From Bugula neritina (Eukaryota; Bryozoa; Gymnolaemata; Cheilostomatida; Bugulidae): a stretch of 64,000 nt of DNA. Made by a program: the position numbers and the translations under genes. The stretch is taken from positions 17,478,698 through 17,542,697 of the forward strand of contig OZ037765.1 of the NCBI GenBank assembly GCA_964035545.1. The letters are read 5' to 3'. Shown in pieces: positions 27,301-39,113 of this stretch; within the stretch, counting starts at the first letter, position 1, and every line of letters starts with the position of its first letter. Under the pieces are notes generated by a model. That model ran no database searches. It was not told the origin of the DNA and saw only the letters and a list, made by a program, of their open reading frames with translations.

Positions 27301-27553
27301 TTAGAGATTGCCTCCCTTACCCAAGAAAGCAGGTATAGACGGTTACTGAGTGGGGCCCACAGTCAATTGGAAACCATCCAGTGTTTAGTAATGTTAAATT
27401 GCTGATGAATATCTTATGTCCGCCAGCAGTTGTAGCAAAATGAATGTGAATATTTTTTAAGTCATCTGTAGTGTAGCGACTCAACTCAAAACTCAGGTAT
27501 GCCAGAAGAATTAAAAGGATGATCACTGTAAAAAGCAAAAAGGCAAATAGCAT
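18350..27553 (-). CDS. Membrane-anchored GH20 beta-hexosaminidase (chitobiase type)
   Basis: This enzyme removes terminal beta-linked N-acetylhexosamine from chitin oligomers or glycans. Seventeen exons on the minus strand, 5' to 3': 27321-27553, 26769-26966, 26200-26299, 25393-25585, 25011-25060, 24264-24406, 22861-23032, 22256-22396, 22059-22143, 21468-21728, 20894-21141, 20138-20292, 19415-19658, 19288-19337, 18987-19076, 18677-18835, 18350-18449. They total 2622 nt (873 aa), all phases consistent. Domains: an uncleaved-looking hydrophobic segment at residues 1-21, a CHB_HEX-like carbohydrate-binding domain (about 30-180), a GH20b-like domain, then the catalytic barrel from FDYRGFMLDIARHFF through VIPEIDLPGHS, with HLGGDE giving catalytic D500-E501. 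WEDG and AERAW follow, then a C-terminal beta domain with YHLAPPGVEV. An in-frame TGA precedes the ATG. The donors at 21467 (gttggt) and 18986 (gttagt) are weak, and the 50-nt exon 19288-19337 is the least certain. Architecture and length match chitobiases rather than lysosomal HEXA/HEXB. Confidence 0.9.
24423..24487. repeat. Three copies of a 21-bp tandem repeat
   Basis: The unit atagactatagagtacagag repeats three times with one or two changes per copy. It begins about 17 bases intronic of a hexosaminidase exon (24264-24406). Confidence 0.85.
25592..25731. repeat. 24-bp minisatellite next to a splice acceptor
   Basis: About five copies of gtagtatacagtacacccct plus agct, one of them partly deleted, with ccctt/cccct variants. 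The array lies 6 bases from the acceptor AG (25586-25587) of the hexosaminidase exon at 25393-25585. On the minus strand the last copy runs straight into the short tract actttcag. Confidence 0.9.
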
Positions 27554-28799
27554 AAATGTAATGATTCATGACCGTTGTGAAACACATAGCTATATTACAG
27601 AATGGGTTACAAGCTTTCCAAGATCTAAATGTAAACTGAACTATTTTATGTTTGCAAAAAATTGAGTTGAAGCCTACATGTGCAAGTTACAAGTGTTCGA
27701 TTGAGCTAAGTTTTTAATGGGAAAAAATTACACGAACCATATCTATAAAAACAAACACTTGTTTTTCTACTAAAATCTTGGAGTTTATCTCCAGAGTGTA
27801 GAATGTAGTTAAAATTTAAACGTCAATGTTATTCAAAATAAAGTTTGAATGCTTAAATGTAATATAAAGAGGTTTACAAAATTCTGTTAAATAACATGCT
27901 ATGAAATACTTCACATGACACAAATTGGAAGATAATTAAGCTCATTCATAAAATTTATGTCATTGTGGATGTGAAGACAACTTACATATCTTTTGCTTTA
28001 ATTTCATAGTTTTGACTGTGAAGATGCGCATCAGTTATGTTTTACCTCTAATCCATAAAACTATCACCGTGCTGGTAAGCATTAAAGGCATAAGGAATTT
28101 GCAAAAAAGGTCCTGCAACAAAGTAAAGCTATTACTAAAATAATACCGAGGGTATTTCTACAAGTTCTGAAAAAAAGTAATTCTAAACTTTATTACAAAT
28201 TGTGTAGAATAAAATATTAGTAGCAAAGCTGCAAAATATAAAGAATGAAACCTGCTTCATAAAAAAAATCCTAACATTGCTTGATCAATCAAAAAATAAA
28301 ATTAAATGTTATTGAAAAATATCATAATCACATATATCACACATTTCAGTTTTATTATAAATACATACGTAAATTTACTGGATTGTGTAAATTTGTTGTC
28401 AACTTGGTAAAATTATATTTCCCTAAAAATAGTCACTACAAAAGCAACCATAGTAACCAGCAATTCCTATAACTTAGTTCATTGTTCTGAAATTATGCAA
28501 TCAAATTAGAAATTAAAATAGCTAGTTTTATTAAAGTTCTTGAGGTGATCACGAGGAACATAAAAATAAAGAAATTAATGTAATGAAAAGCACAAGATTT
28601 GTGTCCTAAGAGCAGCCCTTACCAAAAAGCTTAAAATGACAGGTAGTAATTGCATACTGTGGTTGTTAAACTGCTACTACATGAAACTTAGCTAGTTTGC
28701 GCATTTATCTAGTGCATTAAAATAATTATTGTTTATTTTTTGTGAGCACAATGTCACTATACTCTAGTATCGGTTGACACAGGCTAGTGTATCATAACA
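27554..28799. other. Upstream region of the hexosaminidase gene
   Basis: AT-rich sequence holding the presumed promoter or untranslated exon of the minus-strand hexosaminidase. No TATA element, exon or ORF can be supported. The ORF at 28281-28472 is low-complexity and has no recognisable motif. Confidence 0.5.
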
Positions 28800-29575
28800 A
28801 TTTACCTTTGGTAGGTGCAGAGCGTTTATTAGCCACTAGAATTTTGGCTGTTTTACTGGGTTTTTGGGCGATGTGCTGGTAAAACTTCAGATCTAGTTGA
28901 AGTGTGATACCAAGATAGAGAGCCTTGCCTCTTCATGGGATGGCATTTATTACCCAGTTTATAAGCAGGTGTGTTGTCTGGTTTTTCGAAAGCTAATGCA
29001 TGGCATTTGGATGTATTAGACAAAATTTCCATTTCTGTGACCAGGATTGTACAGCATCAATATTTTTTTAATTTCTCTTGGCAGCTAACTCTTTTGTAGA
29101 AGAGGGTATCATCCACGTAAAGTCGAACATTGAAGTTACCATATCTGGTAGATAATTGATATATACATAAAGGGTAGGCCCTAAAACGGAGCTTCGAGGC
29201 ATTCCAAATATCACATCACACATTTGCCCGACCCTTAATTTTTCAAGGGTTGGCAATTACTCTCTGTTTTTGCCTATTGAAAAAATCTTGGATGCAGTTT
29301 AGAAGGGAGGAGTCGAAATCAGGAATACTTCCCAGTTTCTGTAGGAGCAGGCTATGCGATACTTTATCAAAGGCCTTTTTAAAGTCCAAGACAAGGGCAT
29401 GTGTAATTCTTTGTTCTTTTTGATTGGTTTCACTATATCATGGGTTTCACAGGACATTCTTCTGTAAAACTCATGTTGTCTGTGGTGAAGATTGGTATCT
29501 AGTTGTTTATTAATGTGATGAAGGACAATATGTTCAAGAATCTTACACGGTATTGATGTGAGAGAAATAGGCTTT
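28800..29575 (-). mobile_element. Degenerate LINE reverse-transcriptase fragment
   Basis: Translated in pieces on the minus strand it shows RT landmarks in the right order. First comes HHRQHEF with a nearby SCET, then LDFKKAFDKVSHSLLLQKLG, then SVLGPTLYVYIN, then a YVDDTLFY catalytic box near 29120. Frame changes and stops separate these pieces, so it is a pseudogene. It lacks the 5' part of the element, including any endonuclease, and the 3' untranslated region is not definable. The region matches the same part of RT as the plus-strand copy at 29990-31151 but is much more decayed. Confidence 0.8.
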
Positions 29576-29580
29576 TAATT

Positions 29581-29800
29581 AGGCACTTAATATTATTAAT
29601 AATATTACCCACATGGCATATACCATAGTCATACTGATATTAATACTAATAATTACAGTAATAGTAATACTGAGTAATAGGAATTAGTAATACTAGTAGT
29701 TAATTAACTTTGGACTTGGTTCAGGTTATACCATAACTAAGCCTAAGACTTATAGACATAATAGACTAATACTAATAGTTTGAGCTTGACTTTTTGTAAC
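29581..29800. repeat. Degenerate ACT/AGT-type array
   Basis: Words such as tactaataatta, agtaatagtaata and ctagtagttaat without fixed period, similar to 1140-2010. It lies between the two oppositely oriented LINE fragments. Confidence 0.6.
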
Positions 29801-29957
29801 AAATTCAAATTGAATTAGCACCGAGTAAGTGTAACGAGTGTAACAGTGTTACACTTGAGAGTTATAAATTTAGATATTTACCTTTAGAAAAACTGTTTTA
29901 GTTTCACCAGTGGGCAGTGGCATTTAATTAAATTATCGTTGGAGTCGCAATCACAAA

Positions 29958-31151
29958 GTGACAACCACATTGACATTGGCAATCACATTTACTTTTAGTG
30001 TGCTTCACCATCGACAGCATGGTTTTAGGAAAGGACTGTCCTGCCAAACTCAACTGTGTGTTACCTACCATGACCTAGTAAAAGCAGCCAATGAAGGACA
30101 TACTACCCATGCAGTAGTTATGGATTTCAAAAAGGCTTTTGACAAGGTACCTCACCTTATGTTGCTCCAAAAATTACAAGAGATACCGGGTATAAATGGA
30201 TACCTCCTTAACTGGATACTCGATTTTCTTTCCGACCGACAGCAGTCTGTTGTACTTAGAGGGGCAAGCTCTCAAAAGTGCCGAGTAACCTCAAGAGTGT
30301 CGCAGGGATCTGTGCTAGGTCCAATCCTGTTTTTGTGCTATATAAATGATCTTCCGGATTTGTTGTCATGTAAAGTCAGCCTCTATGCTGATGACACTCT
30401 ACTTTACCAAACTGTGAACACCACTAAGGATGCAGAACTATTCCAAACTAATATTAACGCTGTATATGAGTGGTCTCTAAAATGGAAAATGCCCTTCAAT
30501 GAACAGAAATGCCAAGCAATTAATTTTGGTAAGGTAACCCCTATATCACACTACAAACTCGGTACCACATGCCTTGCGTCGGTACAAAGCACTAAATACC
30601 TTGGGGTAACCATCCAGTCAAACCTAAAGTTTGATCAACACATAAATAACAAGTGTACCAAGTCCCGGAAAATTCTTGGCGGCATCAAGCATTTGATGTA
30701 TGATGCCCCAAAAGATGCTAAGCTATTGGCTTATACAAGTCTATGTAGGCCTATACTCGATTATGCGGATGTGGTTTGGGATCCTGCGGCTAGGAGTAAA
30801 GTGCATGATATAGAGCTGGTCCAGAACAGTGCCATACGATTTATAAGCAATATGAAGGGACGTGCTGACAGTGTTTCTGAGGCGAGGGATGAGTTAGGAC
30901 TCCGGTCGCTGGAAGACAGACGAAAAAATCATCGACTGTGTTTGCTGACCCGAATTCTTCAAAATGAGGATCAACACCAGTCTCTATCCAGAGCCTATGA
31001 CGAAATAATTGAAGGCAGGGAACTTGTAACTGTAACCACTCGAGCGGCTGCCAGAGGAGAGCTTATCTCTATATCATCTAGGAAAAACTTATTCCACACT
31101 AGTTTTCTACCACGAACAATTCGTGAAATGCGCGGAGAATATAATAACTAA
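29958..31151 (+). mobile_element. 5'-truncated LINE, intact 3' part of reverse transcriptase ORF
   Basis: A 397-codon open frame encodes the middle and end of a non-LTR retrotransposon RT. Homology starts at about 30000 with LHHRQHGFRKGLSC, continues through VMDFKKAFDKVPH, SQGSVLGPILFL and INDLPD, and reaches the catalytic YADD box (residues 142-145). It goes on through thumb-like sequence to a C-terminal RFISNMKGRAD and FLPRTIREM. The endonuclease and the N-terminal RT are absent, so it is a 5' truncation. The first residues (29958-29998) come from the flank. The frame has no internal stop, so the copy is fairly recent. Its 3' untranslated sequence probably ends near 31250, where a degenerate ACT/AGT array begins. 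I saw no convincing target-site duplication. Confidence 0.88.
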
Positions 31152-31249
31152 TTACAAAACAGCAAATGCTGTAACTAGTGCTAACCCTGGTCCAATGTAA
31201 GTTTTCACTAGAGGCTTCCCTATAGACTTTCCAGTTGCTGCGGAAGTCC

Positions 31250-31380
31250 TACCTCAACTGAGGTAATAATCACTATCAGTGTGAGTATGATAGTCATAGT
31301 ATCAGTATGACTATGAGTATGAGTAAAGCCTAAGGATACTCAGACTAAGAGTTTTACTTTAGTTTTAGAGTCAAGCAAAG
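31250..31380. repeat. Degenerate ACT/AGT-type array
   Basis: Repeats of tatgagta, agtatgat and tcatagtatc immediately after the LINE 3' end, of the same kind as the array upstream of it. Confidence 0.55.
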
Positions 31381-33069
31381 CCTACATTAACAACTATAAT
31401 TATAATAATATGAATATGATCTGAATATCCATATTCATATTGAGTTTCATATTGTGAGACTCAGACTGGGAGCAAAATAAACTTAAAGAGCATCGACTTA
31501 GACTCAGACTGTTACTGTGAGAGCTAGAAAAACAGTATGAGTATACAAAGCCACTGTAAAGGTTTTGCAAATTTTCCGAGTACACAAGTAGCTGCTGAAA
31601 ATAAAACAGCTCATAGTGCAAGTCAATGAAAAGTGAAACAACCTATAAAATATAATTATTCCGTTACTATTGTGCAAGTTTCGCACAAAACTGAATGGTT
31701 TTCTAAGCAGCATCAAGTTGGGAGTGATTGGGTGCAGTAGTTTGCAGTTCTCAAGTTTGAAGTTGGGGTTGATAAATACCCCCAATCATACACTCAAGAA
31801 CTTTAAACTGCCACACTCATTCACCCTCAACTTGGAGCTGTTTATAGAACTATTTCAAAAGGTAACTTGGCTTAGATTTCTTTTTTTTTCTATTTCGCAT
31901 ACGAATATTAGTTACATGAGAAGACAACTATGTTGTGTTAAGCCATAGAAATAAAATATCAGACCTGCACTATACTTTAGTTTAGGTAGAGTTAACGCTC
32001 GACTTTGCACACAGAATAAAGGATTTTTAGCAAGATGAAAAAACTTATCATTAATGGCTCATTCTAGTTGTATTAGTTTCCACCTTATAGTAGATTTTAC
32101 TGAGAGCAATTTTTCAATACAAAATTACGATTATTATTATCACTATATTAATATTTAGTTGAATTATGATATTATGTTTATATACTGATTACAGAAACAG
32201 ACAAAAAATGAGAAATAATAAAATGGTTTCACATGCATATATGTATATAGTTTCTAAAGCTATTTTTGGTGTTTCCTTAGCTATTCATATTTTTAAAATT
32301 TTATGGATGAATCTGAGTGCCCTAAATGTTTTATCTATTGCCAGGAAGCAAGAGAACTATTCTACAAGCAGGCTTACATTAAATGTTGTATGCATCCAGT
32401 TACCATTATATTATAATGCATTCCAATATAATATTAGCTCAGTTATATTCAAAACTGAGCATACAATCAAATAGTATATATATTGTACCACAATAGTTTG
32501 TTAAACATGTGCTACAAATTTTTTTGCTTTATTATTATGGCAAAACAAAATGTGTTATTTATGAATAAAAAACAACTTTTAACTTTTTAGTTAACCAGGT
32601 GATTTTTCGAAGATGACATCTTTTTAATACCATGCGCAGAAGCAACCTACAGACTATTATACAAAATTATTACTGCGGATGAACAGTAGTTTATTGTTGA
32701 TGCATTGGCTAATCATTGTTCATGGAATAGCAGTCATCCGCATCAAAGTTTTTGAAAACAATTGGTAGTTTAGTAAGTTTGGCACATATACTAGAATATT
32801 CCCTGCATAAACAATGTAATTTTTCTATTACACAAATTATAAGTGTTACACTCCAGCTTCAGAGTATTCCTCAAATTTTTTACATACATGTATCAACGTA
32901 ATATGACACATTGGATCATGTCTCTAGAGCAAACAGCACAAGTTTATAAGCAAAGATAACCAAACCATGCATTGAGAAATTGCACTGTAATTGATTTTAT
33001 TAATGTATATTATATAAAATTTCCCCAAAAAATCAAAACAAGAGAAGCAATTAGTATTCATTAAATTGG
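31381..33069. other. Intergenic, 3' flank of EIF2B1
   Basis: AT-rich with short meaningless ORFs on both strands (for example 31504-31785 and 31670-31948 overlapping in opposite directions). No exon or RNA gene seen. Confidence 0.55.
32996..33001 (-). terminator. Candidate poly(A) signal of EIF2B1
   Basis: On the minus strand an AATAAA occurs about 70 bases after the EIF2B1 stop codon. It is the first canonical hexamer downstream. Confidence 0.5.
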
Positions 33070-36000
33070 TTAAGCTAGTTTAATGAGCTCATCACTAACT
33101 GCAGTTGGAGTCAATATTCCTATATCTGTAAAAAGCAGAGTCAAATACTCAGGTGGTGTGTAGTCTATCAGAGGGTGTTTTTTTCTGTCTATAATCTCTT
33201 CTGTAAGACTTTCATACTGCAAACAGAACACATGCATGAAATAGCTTACTTTCAGCTGCTCCATGCACCACTCTACGGTATAAAATATAAAATTAAATAA
33301 TGAATAAACTAACTACATTGGTAAAACAACTATTTTTTCAAATTTGAATCAAATTTTTTTTCACAGTACTCATAATCTGAAAGCTATTTCAACATACAAA
33401 CAATTAAGCTGTTAATATTTTCTACTTTGAACAAGTTACCGTGATTTATCACAAACTACTTCAATTCATTCGACAGTAAATGTAATACTAGACACCTACC
33501 TTGTGTTTATTGGGTAAATCTTTTTGATTCAACGGGTAGAGATTTGAGAACTTGAAGCTTTCTGCTGCTACATAAACTGGTCTATTGAATGCTTTAGCAG
33601 CCATAGCTATGGAGAATGTTCCTATCTACACACAGATGTATAAAACATTGAAGAAATACTTACAACTAAAAATAGGTGTTAACAACAGATACAGCATGTA
33701 GGTGTAGAGTTTATATAAATCTTTTATTATAACTGTTTTAGTGGTTGTTTATTAGGGGCCCTTTTTATCGGCATACGTCACTTAAACCATGCCAGTGTTA
33801 ATCAATTTATTTCTAGAACTTTTCAAATGCATATATCACAATGCAATTTTTTATACCTAGAAATACTATACTGCAATAGGTAACAATGCCTAACTGCAGC
33901 TAAGCATCAATCAGTGCTCACCACAACTACATGAAAATTTCCAAAGATTGTAATAAAAACACAAGAGAAAATTAACTCTTACTTTGTTAACAATGCCTCC
34001 ACTTGCCAACACTCCCTCAGCTCCTACTAAAACCACGTCTATAGTTTCCATAACATAGCCAATAGCTGCATCTAGAATACAGTCTACTTCTATTTTGTGC
34101 TTTTTTAACTCCTGTACCATGTCTCTGCTAAAATGAATAATATTGAAACCAATTATTTAGAAACTTGAAAAGATGTTTCAACTCAAAAGTAGAAAAAAAA
34201 GGCTTACAAACTAGCTATTTTATTTCAATGACTAAATTGCTAAGTGGAAAATGTGTTAAATTCAACAATTACTATTAAAAAACAAGAAGATCTGAAGCTA
34301 ATTTACTTCACCCACCCAGATCCATCAGGTCTCGACTCCGTCACAAAAACTTTAAACTGTTTGTCTTTAGACGCTTCTTTAAGCAACTCCAAAACCACCC
34401 TCGACCTTGAATGCACCAAGATTTTCTACACAAACAGCATTGTCTGAAGAATATTCAACAACAAAAATATCTTTAACGGTATTATTATGGAGTCTTAACA
34501 AACGTAAACAAATGCATCATTTAAAATTGTTATAATAGTCAAAACTGATAACTGCATGTATAATACTAACCGAGTTTTCTTTAATATGCTGACTACCAAG
34601 CTTAGCTATTCTTAGACGTGATGAATCCACTTTTTTGACAAACTTATTTCCTCTCTCCAGCATCAAAGTTTTGCATTGCTCAAAACTCTGAAGAAAAAAG
34701 GTACCATGCGTCCTTAAACAAACCTAATGTTTAATAACTTATTTTGCCTATACTCTATAGCAGCATAAAGTGTTGCATCTAGTATAGATAAGTCAGAAAT
34801 TATAGGCACTAGTTGTAACTAAACTGATAATATAGTAATGTGAAATTAAATATTATAAAAGTTAAAAACCAGTCAAAACTAACAACCCAATTCCAAAGCA
34901 GATACAAGTTAAGCTGGCATAAAAACTTGAAATTCTTTTAAATTGATTTCACCTGAAAATTTCAATTGATGTGTTGCAAATAATATTTGAAATGTTATAG
35001 CTTTTATAACAAGTAACTTAATTGAATATTACTGATTTAATAACATTTTAATGAGAACAGCTTAAATCGTCGCAGCAATTGATTGAAAATTCAATTTGGA
35101 AATTCATAACGTCTAACAAATACCACGGTTTTTCTACTTTTTCTATTATATATTCATTAAATGTATTTAAAAAAATAAATAAAAAAACTATGTAGACCTG
35201 AAGCTACAAATTAATTCTTCTCATTGTTGAATTTCATAATATTATATAATATAATGTAAATATCTAATAAATATGCTTACTCTATCAAATAGAATACTTA
35301 CAAAATGACTAGAGCTGACTTAAGTAATTAATTGACTTGGACGTGAAAATTTTGACTATATCGATATGATTAACCAGTGATTTGATATGATTCGACCAAA
35401 CAATGTTACATTCTAAACTATCAAAATTTATATTCAAAATACAAAAATGAGAGTTGATAAGTAAAAGCCCTGCCACAAAATTTAAAAAATTTGTTTCTGA
35501 GGAAAAAACTGCAATTTTACATAGTAAAAGCTCTTAAATCTTAAACTTCGTATGTGGAAGAGAGCGGAATTTTCTCAAACACAATTTATTTAGTTTTCTC
35601 AAAACACTCGTATGATTCTGGCAGTCTTACATCAATTTAGCTTTTAGCATTTCTTAGTACCAATTCTTGTTTTTCTCCACCATTCAGAATATTGGCACAT
35701 ATACTATTCAATATCATGAAAACAATTGTAAAATAGTTAGGCACAGTATTTAAAAATCATAATTAGCAAAAAACAAGTCGTATTTTCTACCCAAATAACT
35801 TTTTTTTAAATATATTACCCATCGTGCTATGAATGCAGTACCAGAGAGTTTTAAAATCCCAAACCTTTCCCAACGGGAAGCTATAATTTTTGAATTTAGA
35901 GGGTTATTTGACAGAATATATTATAGGTTTATGGTTTTGATGAGAAAAACTGTTGCCCAGTGGCTAGCATGACATGCTGTATTAATTTAATAATCAATGA

Positions 36001-37019
36001 TTCAAAGATTAGATGAAGGTGATAGGGAGCACAAATCCTAACTATTGAATTATCCAGTAGCTAGTGCATGGTGTTAAAGTAGAAAGAACTTGTAGGATGC
36101 CTGTTGCTATAGTTACCTCATCTCTTCCTTCATCTCGGATATTGCTGATGAATCTCATGAACAACTCACAACCACTAGTCATTGATATACTTTCATTTGT
36201 GCATTCTCCCATAATTTTCACAGCTGTACGTAGCTTCGTTACCAGTTCAGAAAATGTGGAAGCTGATAAACACAATAATAGTAGAACATGTATTATGGCT
36301 ACATAAAACTAGCAATAAAATAGTATTTAGAGTAGATTTAAAAGAAGCAGTTTACCATCTCCAGAATTTATTAATTCCAATAAGGTCCGGACAGCAGCGA
36401 TCCCATCTGAAATTTCAGGGCCACTTTTTTCTTCCCAAACCTGTCTTACATTCTCTACAAAATATAATCTTTTCAACAAACTTCTTTAAAAAGCAGACGA
36501 AATACTCAGCTTTGAACAAACCAGAAAACCAGTAGATAATAGTGTACTTAACCTATATCAATCCTCCTATTAAAATAGCAAAATTTTAAAATAGTGACTT
36601 AAAAGTGAAATAATAAAATGCATTTTCATATTTTTTCACAAAATGATTCATGGAAAATTTTTTAAAAGCAATCAGTAGCACTAAAAATATTTTCTAACTA
36701 CGAATTACATTTTTATATTATTATGGCCACCAATAATTCAAGTGGATTAATAAAGTTAAAAATAAAAGTTCAGTTTTGTCACTATGCCCCAACTTGATCA
36801 TTGCTTTGAATTTTTGATAACTATTAAATACCGAGTAATTTTTCTATTCTATATGTTATTCTATAATTAAAAAACTCATAACAATATGCCAAGGTCTTTA
36901 GAGCAACGGAGTGGCAGCATGAGATAATTTCCCAATGTTAAATAAGGTGCATGTCTCAAAGAGCCCTTGCAAACCAAGTCCTCCAATGTTTTCATGCTCA
37001 ACTCACCTTCAAACAGCAT
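33070..37019 (-). CDS. EIF2B1: Translation initiation factor eIF2B subunit alpha
   Basis: This is a regulatory subunit of eIF2B, the guanine-nucleotide exchange factor for eIF2; it dimerises and helps sense eIF2 phosphorylation. Exons 5' to 3': 37007-37019, 36356-36454, 36117-36262, 34571-34687, 34316-34425, 33983-34127, 33500-33625, 33070-33216. They sum to 903 nt (300 aa; human 305) with all phases consistent. Recognisable segments are [96 protein letters not shown] and the C-terminus [20 protein letters not shown]. The 13-nt first coding exon (ATG CTG TTT GAA G) is inferred from its consensus donor gtgagt and phase; an alternative first exon cannot be excluded. The gene lies head to head with GTF2H3. 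Confidence 0.94.
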
Positions 37020-38099
37020 CTTTTGTTCAACTCTCAAACTTGTAAACCAGAAAAGATAAACAGTTTTTCAACCACTGTAATGATAACAATAAGCAATATA
37101 TATGTTTAAACCATAACACAAGCAAAAAATTCTATATTGCACAGAAAATTTATATGGCTTCCTCATCTCACAAAACAGAGTGTGAAAATGAAAATTCTCG
37201 GTGATGTCATTTCACTGCAAAGTGAATTATATTATTTTAATTTACAAATACAGATAGGAGGTGCAAGTGCATTCAGTAGACATGACAGCATAAGCTTAGA
37301 TCCATATGGAAGTCTATGATATATTAATTTATAATAATTTGATTTCCACTATGATTACTACTGTAACATGTTAACTAATTTGCATTTTCATTTTTGACTT
37401 TTCATGTTTAATGTTTATGTCAGTTGACATGGTTATGGTGCTTAAATAATGAGGAATGCTTATGTTATTTACCTATTATCTTGAAACTGATTCCCACAAA
37501 TTATTGTGAATATACATTTATGTTTTTGGCCTACAACCATAACAAATAGATACTTGCATTTATACTAGTTATTAATCAAATATATTTATTAGATATATTT
37601 TTAAATCATATTAATAAGTATAATTATCATTGATTTTCAGCTCAGATCAAGTTAATATTTAAAATATTGCAACTATCAGTTGCACCAAAAGCCATGCAAC
37701 AGAAAGTTGTAATTCTAAGAATTACTGCAGCTGTTTAACTTTATGATCACCCAAAAGGTTTAGCGTGCAGGTATAGAGATACTATATGAGTATAAGTATG
37801 TATCTGCTTACAACTACTATGTCATAACACTGATATTATAACCACTAAAGGAAGTCATCACCCTCAAACGTGACAGCAAGCTAATACTCAAAATATAAGC
37901 AAAATAAAGCAATCATTTTTCTATAAAAAAGTAAATGTGAACTCTCTAGAAACTAATTGCGTGGTGCCTTACACTAAATAAAAAACATAAATAGTCCTTA
38001 GCAAATGCAAGATATTTACTTGACAGCATTGAACAAAACTATAATTCACTGGTAATTTAAGGCAATAGTTCAAACCAAAATACTTGGTTCAGCAAAAAA
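37020..38099. other. EIF2B1 upstream region
   Basis: AT-rich, presumed promoter side of EIF2B1. No TATA box or CpG-rich core stands out and no coding exon is seen. Confidence 0.5.
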
Positions 38100-38461
38100 A
38101 TTGATATTAATAGTAACACCATTACTATTAATAATGATCAATTTTAATGCTATACCCATATTGATACTCTTATTCATAGTACTATTAGTCTTGACTTTTG
38201 GATAGTTGTACTACTAGTAAGTAGTATTTTATGCTTACAATTATAGTTATGCACTACTAAATTTATATTATATGACTTAGTTTCATATGAGTATGACTTA
38301 GACTAGGTATGGTAATAATACAAAATTTTAATTTATAGAATTAATATTATATTGATAAGTTATAATTATAGACTTTTAGCTATACTCAGTCTAATGATGA
38401 GATTGATATAACTTAATAATTTAGTAATAGTAATGCTAAGTCTAACAGTTTATTAGCATTG
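38100..38461. repeat. Degenerate ACT/AGT-type array, left of the RTE insertion
   Basis: Words such as taatagtaac, accattactatt and agtagtatttta of the same family as 39114-39910. The RTE fragment appears to have inserted into this array. Confidence 0.6.
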
Positions 38462-39113
38462 CCATTACTTTTATTAGTTCCAAATTCAAGTACTTGGGCA
38501 CAACAATCCACCAAGATAGAGGCTGCCGGAGGGAGGTTGAGCTGAGAATATCCAATGCTTGGAATAAGTGGAGAGAGCTGTCTGGTGTGCTCTGTGACAA
38601 GAAAATGCCCACAAAACTCAAAGTGCTGATTTACAAAATAGCTATCAGACCAACCCTATTATACGGAAATGAGACTTGGCCCATCACAAAATCTCTGGCG
38701 GACAAGATGTCATCATGTGAGATGCGCATGCTGCGATACAGTTTGAATGTCAGTTTAGAGGATCATAAGCCAAATGAGGAAATAACAGCAGAAGCCAGAG
38801 TGATGCCGATTAAAGACCTGATGAGGAAAAGACGAATGCAGTAGTATGGACATGTTAGAAGAGAAAGTGAGGAAGACATCCGGAGAGTGTCAGAGATGAC
38901 AGTTGAGGGAGTTCGACCTAGGGGTAGACCAAAGCAAAGATGGTGTGATACAATAAACTCAGACCTTAGATGGCTCGATCTACATAGCGCAGATGCTGAA
39001 GATCGAGTTCGATGGAGATGTCTGGTAGAACTTGGTATCAAGCAAAAACCCGCCACCTGCGCAAGACCACGGCGGTGAAAGGTGACCAAAGGTGACCATT
39101 ACTTTTATTAGTT
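38462..39113 (+). mobile_element. 5'-truncated RTE-like non-LTR retrotransposon with target-site duplication
   Basis: From 38482 the sequence encodes the C-terminal part of an RTE-type pol: FKYLGTTIHQDRGC, KVLIYKIAIRPTLLYGNETW, MRMLRYSL, then RPRGRPKQRW near the end. The frame contains one internal TAG (38842-38844) and stops at 39076-39078. The insert (38480-39095) ends in two tandem copies of aaaggtgacc, as expected for RTE elements, which end in short tandem repeats. It is flanked by an identical 18-bp direct repeat, ccattacttttattagtt, at 38462-38479 and 39096-39113, which I read as the target-site duplication. It lies between the divergent genes EIF2B1 and GTF2H3. Confidence 0.88.

Noticed and set aside
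29958-31250. Target-site duplication around the plus-strand LINE (aatcac near 29980 and 31270)
   Set aside because: Only six matching bases in low-complexity flanks; not distinguishable from chance.
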